NCBI GenBank assembly: GCA_903951425.1
Contig: CAJBBX010000133.1
Coordinates: 23,965-87,964 of the forward strand
DNA length: 64,000 nt
DNA from: an uncultured Chthonomonas sp.
GTDB lineage: Bacteria; Armatimonadota; Chthonomonadetes; Chthonomonadales; CAJBBX01
Direction of reading: 5' to 3'
Made by a program: the position numbers and the translations under genes. This document shows positions 34,585-43,171 of the stretch, piece by piece. The notes under the pieces were generated by a model. That model searched no databases, was not told where the DNA came from, and saw only the letters and a list, made by a program, of their open reading frames with translations. Each line of letters starts with the position of its first letter. The stretch's first letter is position 1.

Positions 34585-36195
34585 ATGCTTACGCCCGCCA
34601 CGCCGCCTGCCGAGGCGCCCCGACGGCCGAACATCGTGCTCATCATCACCGACGACCAGGGCTATGGCGACCTGGGTTGCCACGGCAATGACCGGCTGCG
34701 GACGCCCAACCTGGACCGCATGGCCGCCGAGGGTGCGCGATTCAGCCGCTTCTACGTCTGCCAGGTCTGCTCGCCCACCCGCGCCGGCGTGATGACCGGC
34801 CGATGGAACTACCGCACCGGCGTGGTGGATACCTATCTTGGCCGCTCCATGATGCGCCCCACCGAGGTGACGCTGCCGGAGATGCTCCACGCTGCGGGTT
34901 ACCGCACGGGCCTCTTCGGCAAGTGGCACCTGGGCGACAACGCGCCCATGCGGCCCATGGACAAGGGCTTCGACGAGGCGCTCTGGAACAAGGGCGGCGG
35001 CATCACCCAGCCCTGCGACCCGGAGGGCAACAGCTACACCGACCCCGTGCTCTACCGCGGCGCACGGGCCGAGAAGCAGAAGGGGTACGTCACCGACGTC
35101 ATCACCGATGCGGCGCTCGCCTTCATGGAGCGCAACCGCACGCGCCCCTTCTTCCTCTACCACGCCACCGTCGCACCCCATACGCCGCTGGAGGTGCCCG
35201 ACGCCTGGGTGGAGCCCTACCGCAAGGCCGGGCTGGACGAGGAGACCGCCAGGGTCTACGCCATGGTTGAGAACATCGACACCAACGTCGGACGCTTGCT
35301 CCACGGTATCCGCGAGATGGGCATGGACCGGGAGACACTGGTCGTCTTCGTGGGAGACAACGGCCCTGCCCACCCACGCTTCAACGGCGGCCTGCGCGGC
35401 CTGAAGGGAGGTCCCTACGAGGGCGGCGTCCGCGTTCCATGCCTGGTGCGGTGGCCCGGTTCGGTACCGCCGTCGGTCATCGATACGGCCGGGGCCAACG
35501 TGGACCTGGCGCCCACCCTCCTGCAGATGGCCGGCGCCAGGCCGCCAGAGGGGTTGCGCCTCGACGGCCGCAGCCTTGCTCCGCTGCTTCGAGGCGAGAG
35601 GCCGCCGTGGCCCGAGCGGACGCTCTTCTACCAGTGGCACCGGGGCGATGAGCCCCGCCGCGGCGAGGGCTACTGCGCCATCGGTAGCCGCTACAAGCTC
35701 GTGAACGGGACCGAGATGTACGACCTGGCCTCCGATCCCGCCGAGACGCGCAACCTGGCGGCGGAGATGCCCGACCGCGCGGCAGACCTGCGCAAGCAGT
35801 ACAACGCCTGGTTCGACGACGTCTCCTCGCAGGGCTACGACCCGCCGCGCATCCTGATCGGCTCCAGCCGCGAGCCCGTTTCGACGCTCACCCGGCAGGA
35901 CTTCCGCGGCCCGGCCGCCTCGTGGGCCGAAGGCGCGGTGGGTTACTGGGAGGTCGAGGCGGCCGAGCGAACGCGGGTGGACGTGCGCGTCGCGCTCTGG
36001 CCGATCACGACGACCGGGCGCGTGACCCTCCGACTGGGCGGCGTGGAGCGGACGGCCCACGCCCGCCCGGGCGCCAGTACCAGCACGCTGCGCGGCATCG
36101 ACCTCCCCGCCGGGCCCACGCGCCTGGAGGCCTGGTGCGAGGCCGACGGCAAGACGCAGGGCGCGCGCTACGTGGTGGTGCGGCGGAGGCCGTAG
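34585..36195 (+). CDS. Arylsulfatase-family enzyme (FGly type)
   Basis: A 536-residue sulfatase. The modification signature is VCSPTRAGVMTGR with Cys62 as the residue converted to formylglycine. Metal ligands appear in IITDDQGYGD and FVGDNGP; GKWHLGD carries the conserved Lys/His. About 110 C-terminal residues form an extra beta-domain (VGYWEVEAAERTRVDVRVAL). No clear signal peptide is visible. It probably desulfates a carbohydrate. Maturation needs a formylglycine-generating enzyme that is not in this window. GGAGG precedes the ATG; the gene is convergent with the GH30-like gene, four bases apart. Confidence 0.92.
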   Translation: MLTPATPPAEAPRRPNIVLIITDDQGYGDLGCHGNDRLRTPNLDRMAAEGARFSRFYVCQVCSPTRAGVMTGRWNYRTGVVDTYLGRSMMRPTEVTLPEMLHAAGYRTGLFGKWHLGDNAPMRPMDKGFDEALWNKGGGITQPCDPEGNSYTDPVLYRGARAEKQKGYVTDVITDAALAFMERNRTRPFFLYHATVAPHTPLEVPDAWVEPYRKAGLDEETARVYAMVENIDTNVGRLLHGIREMGMDRETLVVFVGDNGPAHPRFNGGLRGLKGGPYEGGVRVPCLVRWPGSVPPSVIDTAGANVDLAPTLLQMAGARPPEGLRLDGRSLAPLLRGERPPWPERTLFYQWHRGDEPRRGEGYCAIGSRYKLVNGTEMYDLASDPAETRNLAAEMPDRAADLRKQYNAWFDDVSSQGYDPPRILIGSSREPVSTLTRQDFRGPAASWAEGAVGYWEVEAAERTRVDVRVALWPITTTGRVTLRLGGVERTAHARPGASTSTLRGIDLPAGPTRLEAWCEADGKTQGARYVVVRRRP

Positions 36196-36199
36196 AAGG

Positions 36200-37714
36200 C
36201 TACGGCCTGAGCGCCACCTCGTAGGTCGTGACCGATAGGGGCGGGATCTGGTCCTCGAAGCGCCCGCCGGCGACGGCGATGGGCGGTAGCGGCTTCTCGT
36301 CCCACGCGCCGTCGGGGCCGTCATCCTTGGTGCGCCACGCCCGCACCGGCTCCCCTGCCGTGCGGAAGCGCGAGAGATCGAAGGCAATCTGTCGGGGCGC
36401 CTTCTCGTCGCTATGGACCACCAGCTTCAGGCGACGGCGGTCGCGGCTGACGGCGGCCAGCGTCCAGTCATCGCCCGAGGCCACCAGCTTGTCGCCGGGG
36501 CGGATGTGGGCGGTAAACTGCCGGATAGCCGCCAGCTTCTTCGTGGCGACGAACTCGCCGGGCTTCAGCCTGCGACCCTTGTACTCCACGTCGGCGTCGA
36601 AGGCCGCGGCGAAGACGCCGTAGGTGAAGTGCCACCAGAGGCAGTACTGCAGCGGCTCCACGGGCTGCCAGTAGACCCACGCATCGCACCGCAGGTTCTT
36701 GATGTCGCTGACGATGGAGCGCGTGTCCGGCAGGGCGCACCGCATATCGTCGGGCGCGAAGCCCAGGTTCTCCCACTCGCGATGGCTCACCTCGGACATC
36801 CAGAGGCGCTTGATGCCGCTCTTCCGGGCCAGATCGCCCAGGCGCTTCTGCCAGTCCCAGTTGTTGTAGGCGTGGACGTTCAGCCGGCCGATCCAGCGCG
36901 GGTCGAGGCCCGCGCCCGGCGGCTTGGCTGACGGCGAGCGGAGCAGATAGTCCAGCGTGGCATGGCCGTCGGCCGAGCCGTTCTCGTCAGATGCTGCGAG
37001 GAGCCTGCGACGGCCTTCGCGGGCGAGCTCGGCGTGGAGCTCGGTGATCACCTTCGCCTGCAGCGGGCGCTCGATCTTGCAGCCCTCCTGCCCGCCCTTG
37101 GCGCCGTCCCACCACCAACCCGAGGGCTCGTTGAAGGGCTCCACCGAGGCGAAGCGCACGCCGGCCGCGCGCTCGGTCCTGCGCGCGGTCTCCATGATCC
37201 ACTTCGCGAAGGCCGGGGCCTCCTCGGGCTTCAGGTTCTCAGCGGCCTTGTCGCCGCCGCGGCTGTTGCCGTTCTTCAGCATCCAGTAGGGCGGCGAGTT
37301 GACGAAGAGCTCGAAGGTGTCGGCGCCAAAACGCTTGGCCAGCTTGAGGCACTCGACCTGGGCGCGGTCGCGGTCCGCGTCGAACGACCCGTCGCGCTCC
37401 AGGGCAGGCAGCACGCGCCCGCCGATGCGGAAGGGCTTGGGGTCGGCCGAGGGGTCGGCGCCACCCGCGTTGTACCGTGCGATGGTGAGGCCCAGGCAAC
37501 CCGCCTCCGAGGAGAAGACCCGCCGGCATAGCTCGGACCGGGCCGCGTCGGACCAGCCTGCGGTGGCCACGGCCCACCAGCTGAGGCTGGTGCCCCAGCC
37601 CTCCCACCGGGCAACCTCCACGGCGGCGGGGTCGGGACGAACGGTGCGCGGCCCGGCGGCGGGGGCTTGTGTGGCCGCCAACGCGGCGATCAGTGGTAGC
37701 GCAAACATGGCCAT
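36200..37714 (-). CDS. Secreted GH30-like glycoside hydrolase
   Basis: A 504-residue enzyme with a signal peptide (MAMFALPLIAALAATQAPAA). The opening WEGWGTSLSWWA is characteristic of GH30 endo-beta-1,6-galactanase-type proteins. The acid/base Glu is expected in FASVEPFNEPSG and the nucleophile in LWMSEVSH. A beta-sandwich follows the barrel (about residues 400-504), as usual for GH30. It probably cleaves beta-1,6-galactan or a similar chain. ATG 37714 is taken; ATG 37708 is also possible and neither has a clear ribosome site. It is divergent from the epimerase gene, 69 bases away. Confidence 0.8.
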   Translation of the reverse strand: MAMFALPLIAALAATQAPAAGPRTVRPDPAAVEVARWEGWGTSLSWWAVATAGWSDAARSELCRRVFSSEAGCLGLTIARYNAGGADPSADPKPFRIGGRVLPALERDGSFDADRDRAQVECLKLAKRFGADTFELFVNSPPYWMLKNGNSRGGDKAAENLKPEEAPAFAKWIMETARRTERAAGVRFASVEPFNEPSGWWWDGAKGGQEGCKIERPLQAKVITELHAELAREGRRRLLAASDENGSADGHATLDYLLRSPSAKPPGAGLDPRWIGRLNVHAYNNWDWQKRLGDLARKSGIKRLWMSEVSHREWENLGFAPDDMRCALPDTRSIVSDIKNLRCDAWVYWQPVEPLQYCLWWHFTYGVFAAAFDADVEYKGRRLKPGEFVATKKLAAIRQFTAHIRPGDKLVASGDDWTLAAVSRDRRRLKLVVHSDEKAPRQIAFDLSRFRTAGEPVRAWRTKDDGPDGAWDEKPLPPIAVAGGRFEDQIPPLSVTTYEVALRP

Positions 37715-37783
37715 GAGTGTAGCAGCCACGCCGGGGCGGCTGGGGCGGTACTCTGGAGTGGAGTTCAACCGAGGAGACCCGCC

Positions 37784-38941
37784 ATGCAAGCCACCGACCT
37801 GGCCGCCGTCTACCGCCATGCCCTGATGGAGGACTCGCTCCCATTCTGGTTCCCGCGATGCGTTGATGCGGAGCATGGCGGCTTCCTCCATTGCCTGGAC
37901 CGCGACGGCTCGGTGCTGGATACCGACAAGTCGATCTGGGCGCAGGGGCGCATGGCCTGGATGCTCCTGGCGCTCTACAACACCGTGGAGCGACGGCCCG
38001 AATGGCTGCAGTGGGCCGAGGCCGCGTTGGGCTTCCTGGAGCGCCACGCGTTCGACGAACGCGGACGCATGTACTTCCACGTCACCCGCGAGGGCCGGCC
38101 CATCCGCATGCGGCGCTACGCCTTCAGCGAGTCGTTCGCCGCCATCGCCTACGCCGCCCATGCCCGGGCCACCGGCAGTGAGCACTCGGCCCAGCGGGCG
38201 CGCGACCTCTTCAATGCCTTCACGCAGTGGAGCTTCACGCCGGGTCTCATGCCGCCCAAGTTCACCGGCGAGCGCCCCAGCGAGGGGATGCCGCCGCGGA
38301 TGATCACGCTCGTCACCGCGCAGGAGCTACGCCTGAACCTGGGCGATGGCCCCGACCTCCGCGCCTGGATCGACCGCTGCCTCGAGGAGATCGAGACCCT
38401 CTTCGTGAAGCCCGACCTCCGCTGCGTCATGGAGTGCGTGGCGCCGGACGGATCGATCCTGGACCATTTCGACGGCCGGATGCTGAACCCCGGCCATAGC
38501 CTGGAGGGCGCCTGGTTCATCCTCGAGGAGGGCCGCCACCGAGGCGACGCCCGGCTGGTCCAGCTGGGCTGCGACATGGTCGACTGGATGTGGGAGCGCG
38601 GATGGGACGCCGAGCAGGGCGGCATCTTCTACTTCCGCGACGTCTACGGCAAGCCGGTCAGCGAGTACTGGCACGACATGAAGTTCTGGTGGCCCCACGA
38701 CGAGGCGCTCATCGCCACCCTCATGGCCTGGAAGCTCACCGGCGAGGCCCGCTTCATGGATCGCCACCTGAGGCTCCACGACTGGTCGTTCCGCCACTTC
38801 GCTGACCCGGAGCACGGGGAGTGGTTCGGCTACCTGCACCGCGACGGCAGCGTCTCCAACACCATCAAGGGCAACATGTGGAAGAGCTTCTTCCACCACC
38901 CACGGGCCATGTGGCTATGCGCCCGGCTGGCGGCCGATTGA
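37784..38941 (+). CDS. N-acylglucosamine 2-epimerase (AGE) family protein
   Basis: A 385-residue (alpha/alpha)6-barrel enzyme of the AGE/cellobiose 2-epimerase superfamily. Recognisable blocks are DKSIWAQGRMAWML, FSESFAAIAYAAHARATG, LNPGHSLEGAWFI and KFWWPHDEALIATL, which carry the catalytic His and Arg residues. It epimerises or isomerises a sugar such as N-acetylglucosamine, mannose or cellobiose; the exact one cannot be read from sequence. GAGGAG precedes ATG. It is followed by a dicarboxylate symporter gene in the same direction. Confidence 0.9.
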   Translation: MQATDLAAVYRHALMEDSLPFWFPRCVDAEHGGFLHCLDRDGSVLDTDKSIWAQGRMAWMLLALYNTVERRPEWLQWAEAALGFLERHAFDERGRMYFHVTREGRPIRMRRYAFSESFAAIAYAAHARATGSEHSAQRARDLFNAFTQWSFTPGLMPPKFTGERPSEGMPPRMITLVTAQELRLNLGDGPDLRAWIDRCLEEIETLFVKPDLRCVMECVAPDGSILDHFDGRMLNPGHSLEGAWFILEEGRHRGDARLVQLGCDMVDWMWERGWDAEQGGIFYFRDVYGKPVSEYWHDMKFWWPHDEALIATLMAWKLTGEARFMDRHLRLHDWSFRHFADPEHGEWFGYLHRDGSVSNTIKGNMWKSFFHHPRAMWLCARLAAD

Positions 38942-38996
38942 CGGGCCTGCGGCGCCTATGCCAGACTCGCCCACCACACGCCGGGGGAACCGACCG

Positions 38997-40304
38997 ATGA
39001 CATCCAGCCGACGAGCATGGCCGCTCCACACACGCATCCTCGCCGGCCTGCTCCTCGGGGCGCTGGCGGGCGGCCTCGCACAGGCCATCCTCGGCCAGAC
39101 GCACCCCGGCCTCCAGTGGACCGTGAAGCAGGTGGCCCAGCCGATGGGCCAGGTCTTCCTGCGCATGATCTTCATGATCGTGGTGCCGCTGGTCTTCTCC
39201 GCGCTGGCCATGGGCGTGGCTGAGATCGGCGAGGCGCACCGGATCGGTCGGGTCGGCGCCCGATCGCTGCTGCTGACGCTGCTCCTCAGCGGCATCGCCG
39301 TGGGACTGGGGCTGGTGGCGGTCAATGCCGTCCGCCCCGGCGACGGCGTATCGCCCGAGCGAAGGGCGCGGCTCACGGCGCTCTACGCCGATACCGACAC
39401 GGCGAAGAAACGCGTGGACGACGCCAAATCCAGCGCCGCGTTCGTCGACGCGCTGGTTGAGATGATCCCCAGGAACCCGGTGCAGGAGGCGGCGCGCGCC
39501 CTCGAGGGCGGCCTGCTGCCGCTCATGTTCTTCGCGCTCGTCTTCGGCCTGGCCCTGAGCGCCGTCGGGCAGGAGGCGTCGGCGCCGCTGCGGGCAGTGC
39601 TCAACTCGCTCTTTGCGGTCAGCCAGAAGGTGATCGACTTCGCCATGCGGCTGGCGCCCGTGGGCGTCTTTGCGCTGGTCTTCTCCACATCGGCCACCGT
39701 GGGCGTCGAAGCGGTGGCGGCGCTAGGCAAGTACGTTGCCCTGGTGCTGGCGACGCTGGCCATCCACCTGACGGTCACCTACAGCCTTGCGCTCCGCCTG
39801 ATCGCCCGCCAGAGCCCGATCGAGTTCTTCCGGCGCATCCGGGGCGTCATGCTGACGGCCTTCGCCACGGCATCCAGCAACGCCACGCTTCCCGAGGCCC
39901 TCCGCGCCGCCCGCGAGGAGTTGGGGCTGCCGCGGGACATCAGCACGTTCGTCCTCACCGTGGGCGCCACGGCCAACCAGAACGGCACAGCGCTCTTCGA
40001 GGGGATCACCGTGCTCTTCCTGGCCCAGTTCTTCGGCGTGCCGCTCAGCCTGGGCCAGCAGCTGCTCGTGATGCTCCTCGCCATCCTGGCAGGGGTAGGC
40101 ACCGCCGGCGTGCCTGCAGGCTCATGGCCCATGATCGCCCTGATCCTCATGCGGGTCGGCGTTCCGGCCGAGGCCATCGGCATCGTGCTGGGTATCGACC
40201 GCATCCTGGACATGAGCCGGACCGTGCTGAACGTCACCGGCGACCTGACCATCGCCGCCTGCGTCAGCGCGATGGAAGAGCGGAGCGCCGCCAGGGCCGG
40301 ATGA
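38997..40304 (+). CDS. Dicarboxylate/amino acid:cation symporter (DAACS family)
   Basis: A 435-residue inner-membrane transporter of the GltP/DctA family. The hallmark segments are RMIFMIVVPLVFSALAMGV, MLTAFATASSNATLPEALRA (serine-rich hairpin) and GATANQNGTALFEGI, followed by GIDRILDMSRTVLNVTGDL. It imports glutamate, aspartate or C4-dicarboxylates with Na+ or H+. A longer than usual loop after the third helix (about residues 115-165) is charged. ATG 38997 has GGGGGAA upstream; an in-frame ATG at 38958 lacks one. Confidence 0.92.
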   Translation: MTSSRRAWPLHTRILAGLLLGALAGGLAQAILGQTHPGLQWTVKQVAQPMGQVFLRMIFMIVVPLVFSALAMGVAEIGEAHRIGRVGARSLLLTLLLSGIAVGLGLVAVNAVRPGDGVSPERRARLTALYADTDTAKKRVDDAKSSAAFVDALVEMIPRNPVQEAARALEGGLLPLMFFALVFGLALSAVGQEASAPLRAVLNSLFAVSQKVIDFAMRLAPVGVFALVFSTSATVGVEAVAALGKYVALVLATLAIHLTVTYSLALRLIARQSPIEFFRRIRGVMLTAFATASSNATLPEALRAAREELGLPRDISTFVLTVGATANQNGTALFEGITVLFLAQFFGVPLSLGQQLLVMLLAILAGVGTAGVPAGSWPMIALILMRVGVPAEAIGIVLGIDRILDMSRTVLNVTGDLTIAACVSAMEERSAARAG

Positions 40305-40320
40305 CGCGAGGGGGAAGCCG

Positions 40321-42690
40321 ATGCAGAGACTGGCCGACGTCAGACGACGCAACAACCGACAGCGCACCGGCTTCGCGTGCGTCGTGGTCGCGCTGGCCCT
40401 CTCAACCGTACCGGGCCTGAGCCGCTCCGCCGGGGCGGCGCCGGCCCGCGTCGTCTTCCTGACGCCCGTGTCGAGCCGGGCGTCGTTGGGCGATGACCTG
40501 TTCCTGGCAGCCGTGCCTGCCGCCTCGGCGGCCTGCGGCAAGCCGCTCGTCTGTGCGGTGGACCCAGCGTCCCCGTGGCGGCCCGAGTTGCTCGACTACC
40601 TGCGTCGATACAAGCCCTCGCGCGTCGTCTGGTTGGGCCCCGCGCCCACGGCAGCGCCGCCGGCCGGCATCGCCCTGCAGGTGATCCGCGCAGACAACGC
40701 GACCGACGGCGCGTGCCGCCTGGCACCCGCATTCTGGCGCGGGAGTGCGCGGGCCGTCGCCTACCGAACCGATGACCGCTCCTCAGCGCTGGCCGCCTCA
40801 GCGCTGGCCGCGCGGCTGGGCGCGCCGCTCTTCCCCTGTCCGACCGGCGCCCTGCCCGAGGGCGTGCAGGCGAGCCTCGCACGTCTGGGCGTCACCCGCC
40901 TGCTTGCAGTCGGCGCTCCGATCGTGAAGCCGGCGGGCAAGGCCCGGTTCAGCGTGGAGCGCCTTCCGGACGCCCTGTCGGTGGCGCGCCGCCTGGCTCG
41001 TGAGCCGGGCGGCATCGACTATCTGGCGGTGACGCACCCGACTGACGGCGGAGCCCCCGCTTCACCGCGCCTCTCGTTGGCCTCCGTTCTGCTCGCCGCC
41101 GGGCGGCGCGGCGCCGTCGTCCCGTTGCCATCTGCCACCGTCTGGAAGCGGCGGTTCCCCGCGGGTGAGCCCGTCGCCACGCCTCCCCCCGGCGCCCGGC
41201 CAAGCGCGACCGGCCACCGGGCCGGCGTGGTCGACCTCGGCGCCCGCACGAGCTTCGTTACCGGCCAGGATGCCGACGACGGCCGATGGTGGGCGCAGTT
41301 CGACCTCAACGCCGACGGCCGCTTCGACGGCGCCGGGGAAGGCCCCATCCGCACCGGCGGCGTGGTCGCCATCGGCGCCACGCGGCTCGTCGTCGACGTC
41401 GATGTGCTGGAGAACGAGCGTGGCAGGTCCGTCTGGCTGACCAGCCCGACCCCGGCCGACATCACCGAACTCCTGGCGACCTACCGCAAGGCCATCGGCT
41501 CGCATCCGCGCTACCTCTGCCTGGTCGGCTGGCCCGACGCCGTGCCGCTGGCCATCACGAGCGACGGACACGGGGTCGATACAGACGTCGTCACGGACCA
41601 CCCCTACGCCCAGACCGATGCCGACCCGTTCGTCGATGTGGCCTTTGCGCGATTCGTGGCCGAGGACGCGGCGGCCGGGACGCTGCTGGCCTGCCGCAGC
41701 CTGACCGCAAGGGAGGTTCGTGACACCGAGCAGGGCGCCAGCTATGCCACGGCCGAATGGTCGGACCGCAACGGAAGTCCGCCGGAGCTCGCCGGCCTTC
41801 GCTTCGCCGGGCATCACGACGGCGCATCGACGATCAGGGCGGACTCGCCCCTGACCCGCGTCGGTGCGATCCTCCACGACTCACACTCCATGTGGACCGT
41901 GCTGGGCAACACCTACGCATGGGACTCGCAGGTGCTGCTCGCGCCCTGCATCGTCGTCTCCGGCGGCTGCTCGCCGGCGTCGCTGGACCAGGACGCGGAG
42001 CGTCGCTCGGTGGCGGCTCGACTGCTCCGCAACGGCGCGGTCGCCTTCGTCGGCGGGGCGCGGCGGTGCGTTGCCCAGAGCGCCCTCTACCGGTCCGAGC
42101 TATGGAACGCGCTGCTCGACGGGCAGACGCTGGGCGAGGCGCATCGGACGGCGCTGAACCGATCGATGGTCGCCATCTTGGAGAAGGGCGAACAGGAGCG
42201 CGGCTCCTACCGCTACCAGCAGGACCACTTCGCCGCGTACGGTGACCCAGCTCTCGACCTGGGGCTGCGCAGGGCAGCGTCCGCGCCCACAGCCCGTGTG
42301 AAGGTGAACAGAACGCAGGTCGAGGTCGTGGCGCCTGCCGCCCTGTCGCGCACCGAGTATGCGCCCCTGCCCGAGTGGAAGTGCCGCTTCCCGAAGCTCT
42401 GGGCGTGGAATGGCCTCGGGCTGGGCACGGAGTCGAGCTGGTGCGGCGACCGCTACGATGTGGACGACCTGCTGATGACGGCCGAGGTGCGCTCCAAGGC
42501 CCGGTTCACCGGCGTCGAGCCGCTGGAGAAGCCTGCGTCCCCCCTCGGCTGGACCGGCTCGTGCTTCGTCGACGAGCACGCCGACGGCACCCGCTCGGTC
42601 TACTGGCGATGCCGGTTCGTGGACTTCGACATGACCACCGGCCAGGTCCGCGGCCAGGTCGGCAAGCTCGGCTTCCGGCTGGTTCGGTAG
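40321..42690 (+). CDS. Secreted C25 (gingipain-like) cysteine peptidase-domain protein
   Basis: A 789-residue exported protein. The N-terminal 280 residues have a repeating layout (LGDDLFLAAVPAASAACGKP; SSALAASALAARLGAP) like cell-wall-binding repeat 2 modules. The central part resembles caspase-fold C25 peptidases: His519/His522 in ILHDSHSMW and Cys550 in VVSGGCSPASL, followed by RLLRNGAVAFVGGARR and an ELWNALLDGQTLGEAHR helix. It likely degrades or processes extracellular proteins. It starts 16 bases after the symporter gene. The catalytic dyad is inferred from spacing; the family is moderately certain. Confidence 0.65.
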   Translation: MQRLADVRRRNNRQRTGFACVVVALALSTVPGLSRSAGAAPARVVFLTPVSSRASLGDDLFLAAVPAASAACGKPLVCAVDPASPWRPELLDYLRRYKPSRVVWLGPAPTAAPPAGIALQVIRADNATDGACRLAPAFWRGSARAVAYRTDDRSSALAASALAARLGAPLFPCPTGALPEGVQASLARLGVTRLLAVGAPIVKPAGKARFSVERLPDALSVARRLAREPGGIDYLAVTHPTDGGAPASPRLSLASVLLAAGRRGAVVPLPSATVWKRRFPAGEPVATPPPGARPSATGHRAGVVDLGARTSFVTGQDADDGRWWAQFDLNADGRFDGAGEGPIRTGGVVAIGATRLVVDVDVLENERGRSVWLTSPTPADITELLATYRKAIGSHPRYLCLVGWPDAVPLAITSDGHGVDTDVVTDHPYAQTDADPFVDVAFARFVAEDAAAGTLLACRSLTAREVRDTEQGASYATAEWSDRNGSPPELAGLRFAGHHDGASTIRADSPLTRVGAILHDSHSMWTVLGNTYAWDSQVLLAPCIVVSGGCSPASLDQDAERRSVAARLLRNGAVAFVGGARRCVAQSALYRSELWNALLDGQTLGEAHRTALNRSMVAILEKGEQERGSYRYQQDHFAAYGDPALDLGLRRAASAPTARVKVNRTQVEVVAPAALSRTEYAPLPEWKCRFPKLWAWNGLGLGTESSWCGDRYDVDDLLMTAEVRSKARFTGVEPLEKPASPLGWTGSCFVDEHADGTRSVYWRCRFVDFDMTTGQVRGQVGKLGFRLVR

Positions 42691-42718
42691 CGTGACGCAC
42701 TCCCTGAGAAGGACCGCC

Positions 42719-43171
42719 ATGGCCACGCTTCGCATCATCGAACGCGAGATGACCGACCTTGAGTTCTCCCGCATGAACGCAGGGTTCGATGAGCATACGG
42801 TGGAGCACGGCAACCCGATCGAGGTCCCGGAGCGGTTCGGCTTCGTCGCCATGGACGGCCCCGCCTTCGTCGGATGCTCCAGCGGTCTGGCCTACCGGTC
42901 CGGCGCGGGCTACAGCCGCTGGTTCTACCTATCCGACCTCTTCGTCGAGAAGCCCTACCGCGGGCAGGGGCTCGGAGCCGCGCTGCTCACGGCGCTGGAG
43001 GCGCGTGTAGCGCCCCTGGGGATCGAGCAAATCTGGACCTGGACCGCCGCCTACGAGGCTCCCGGCTTCTACGAGCGCATGGGCTACCGGGCCTTCGCGG
43101 AGATGGAGCGCTGGTACCCCGGCGGGGAGAGCCGCTTCGGTTTCCGCAAGTCGCTCGGGGCCGGCGCATGA
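42719..43171 (+). CDS. GNAT family N-acetyltransferase
   Basis: A 150-residue acetyl-CoA-dependent acetyltransferase. The acetyl-CoA pyrophosphate loop is seen in PYRGQGLGAALL, and the C-terminal YEAPGFYERMGYRAFAEM is the standard beta6-beta7 region. The substrate is unknown. AAGGA lies six bases before ATG 42719. Its stop overlaps the next start (ATGA), so it is translationally coupled to the GH5-like gene. Confidence 0.88.
   Translation: MATLRIIEREMTDLEFSRMNAGFDEHTVEHGNPIEVPERFGFVAMDGPAFVGCSSGLAYRSGAGYSRWFYLSDLFVEKPYRGQGLGAALLTALEARVAPLGIEQIWTWTAAYEAPGFYERMGYRAFAEMERWYPGGESRFGFRKSLGAGA

Noticed and set aside
34480..36387. Long minus-strand frame opposite the sulfatase
   Set aside because: No recognisable motif; the sulfatase on the plus strand has the full CSPTR signature.
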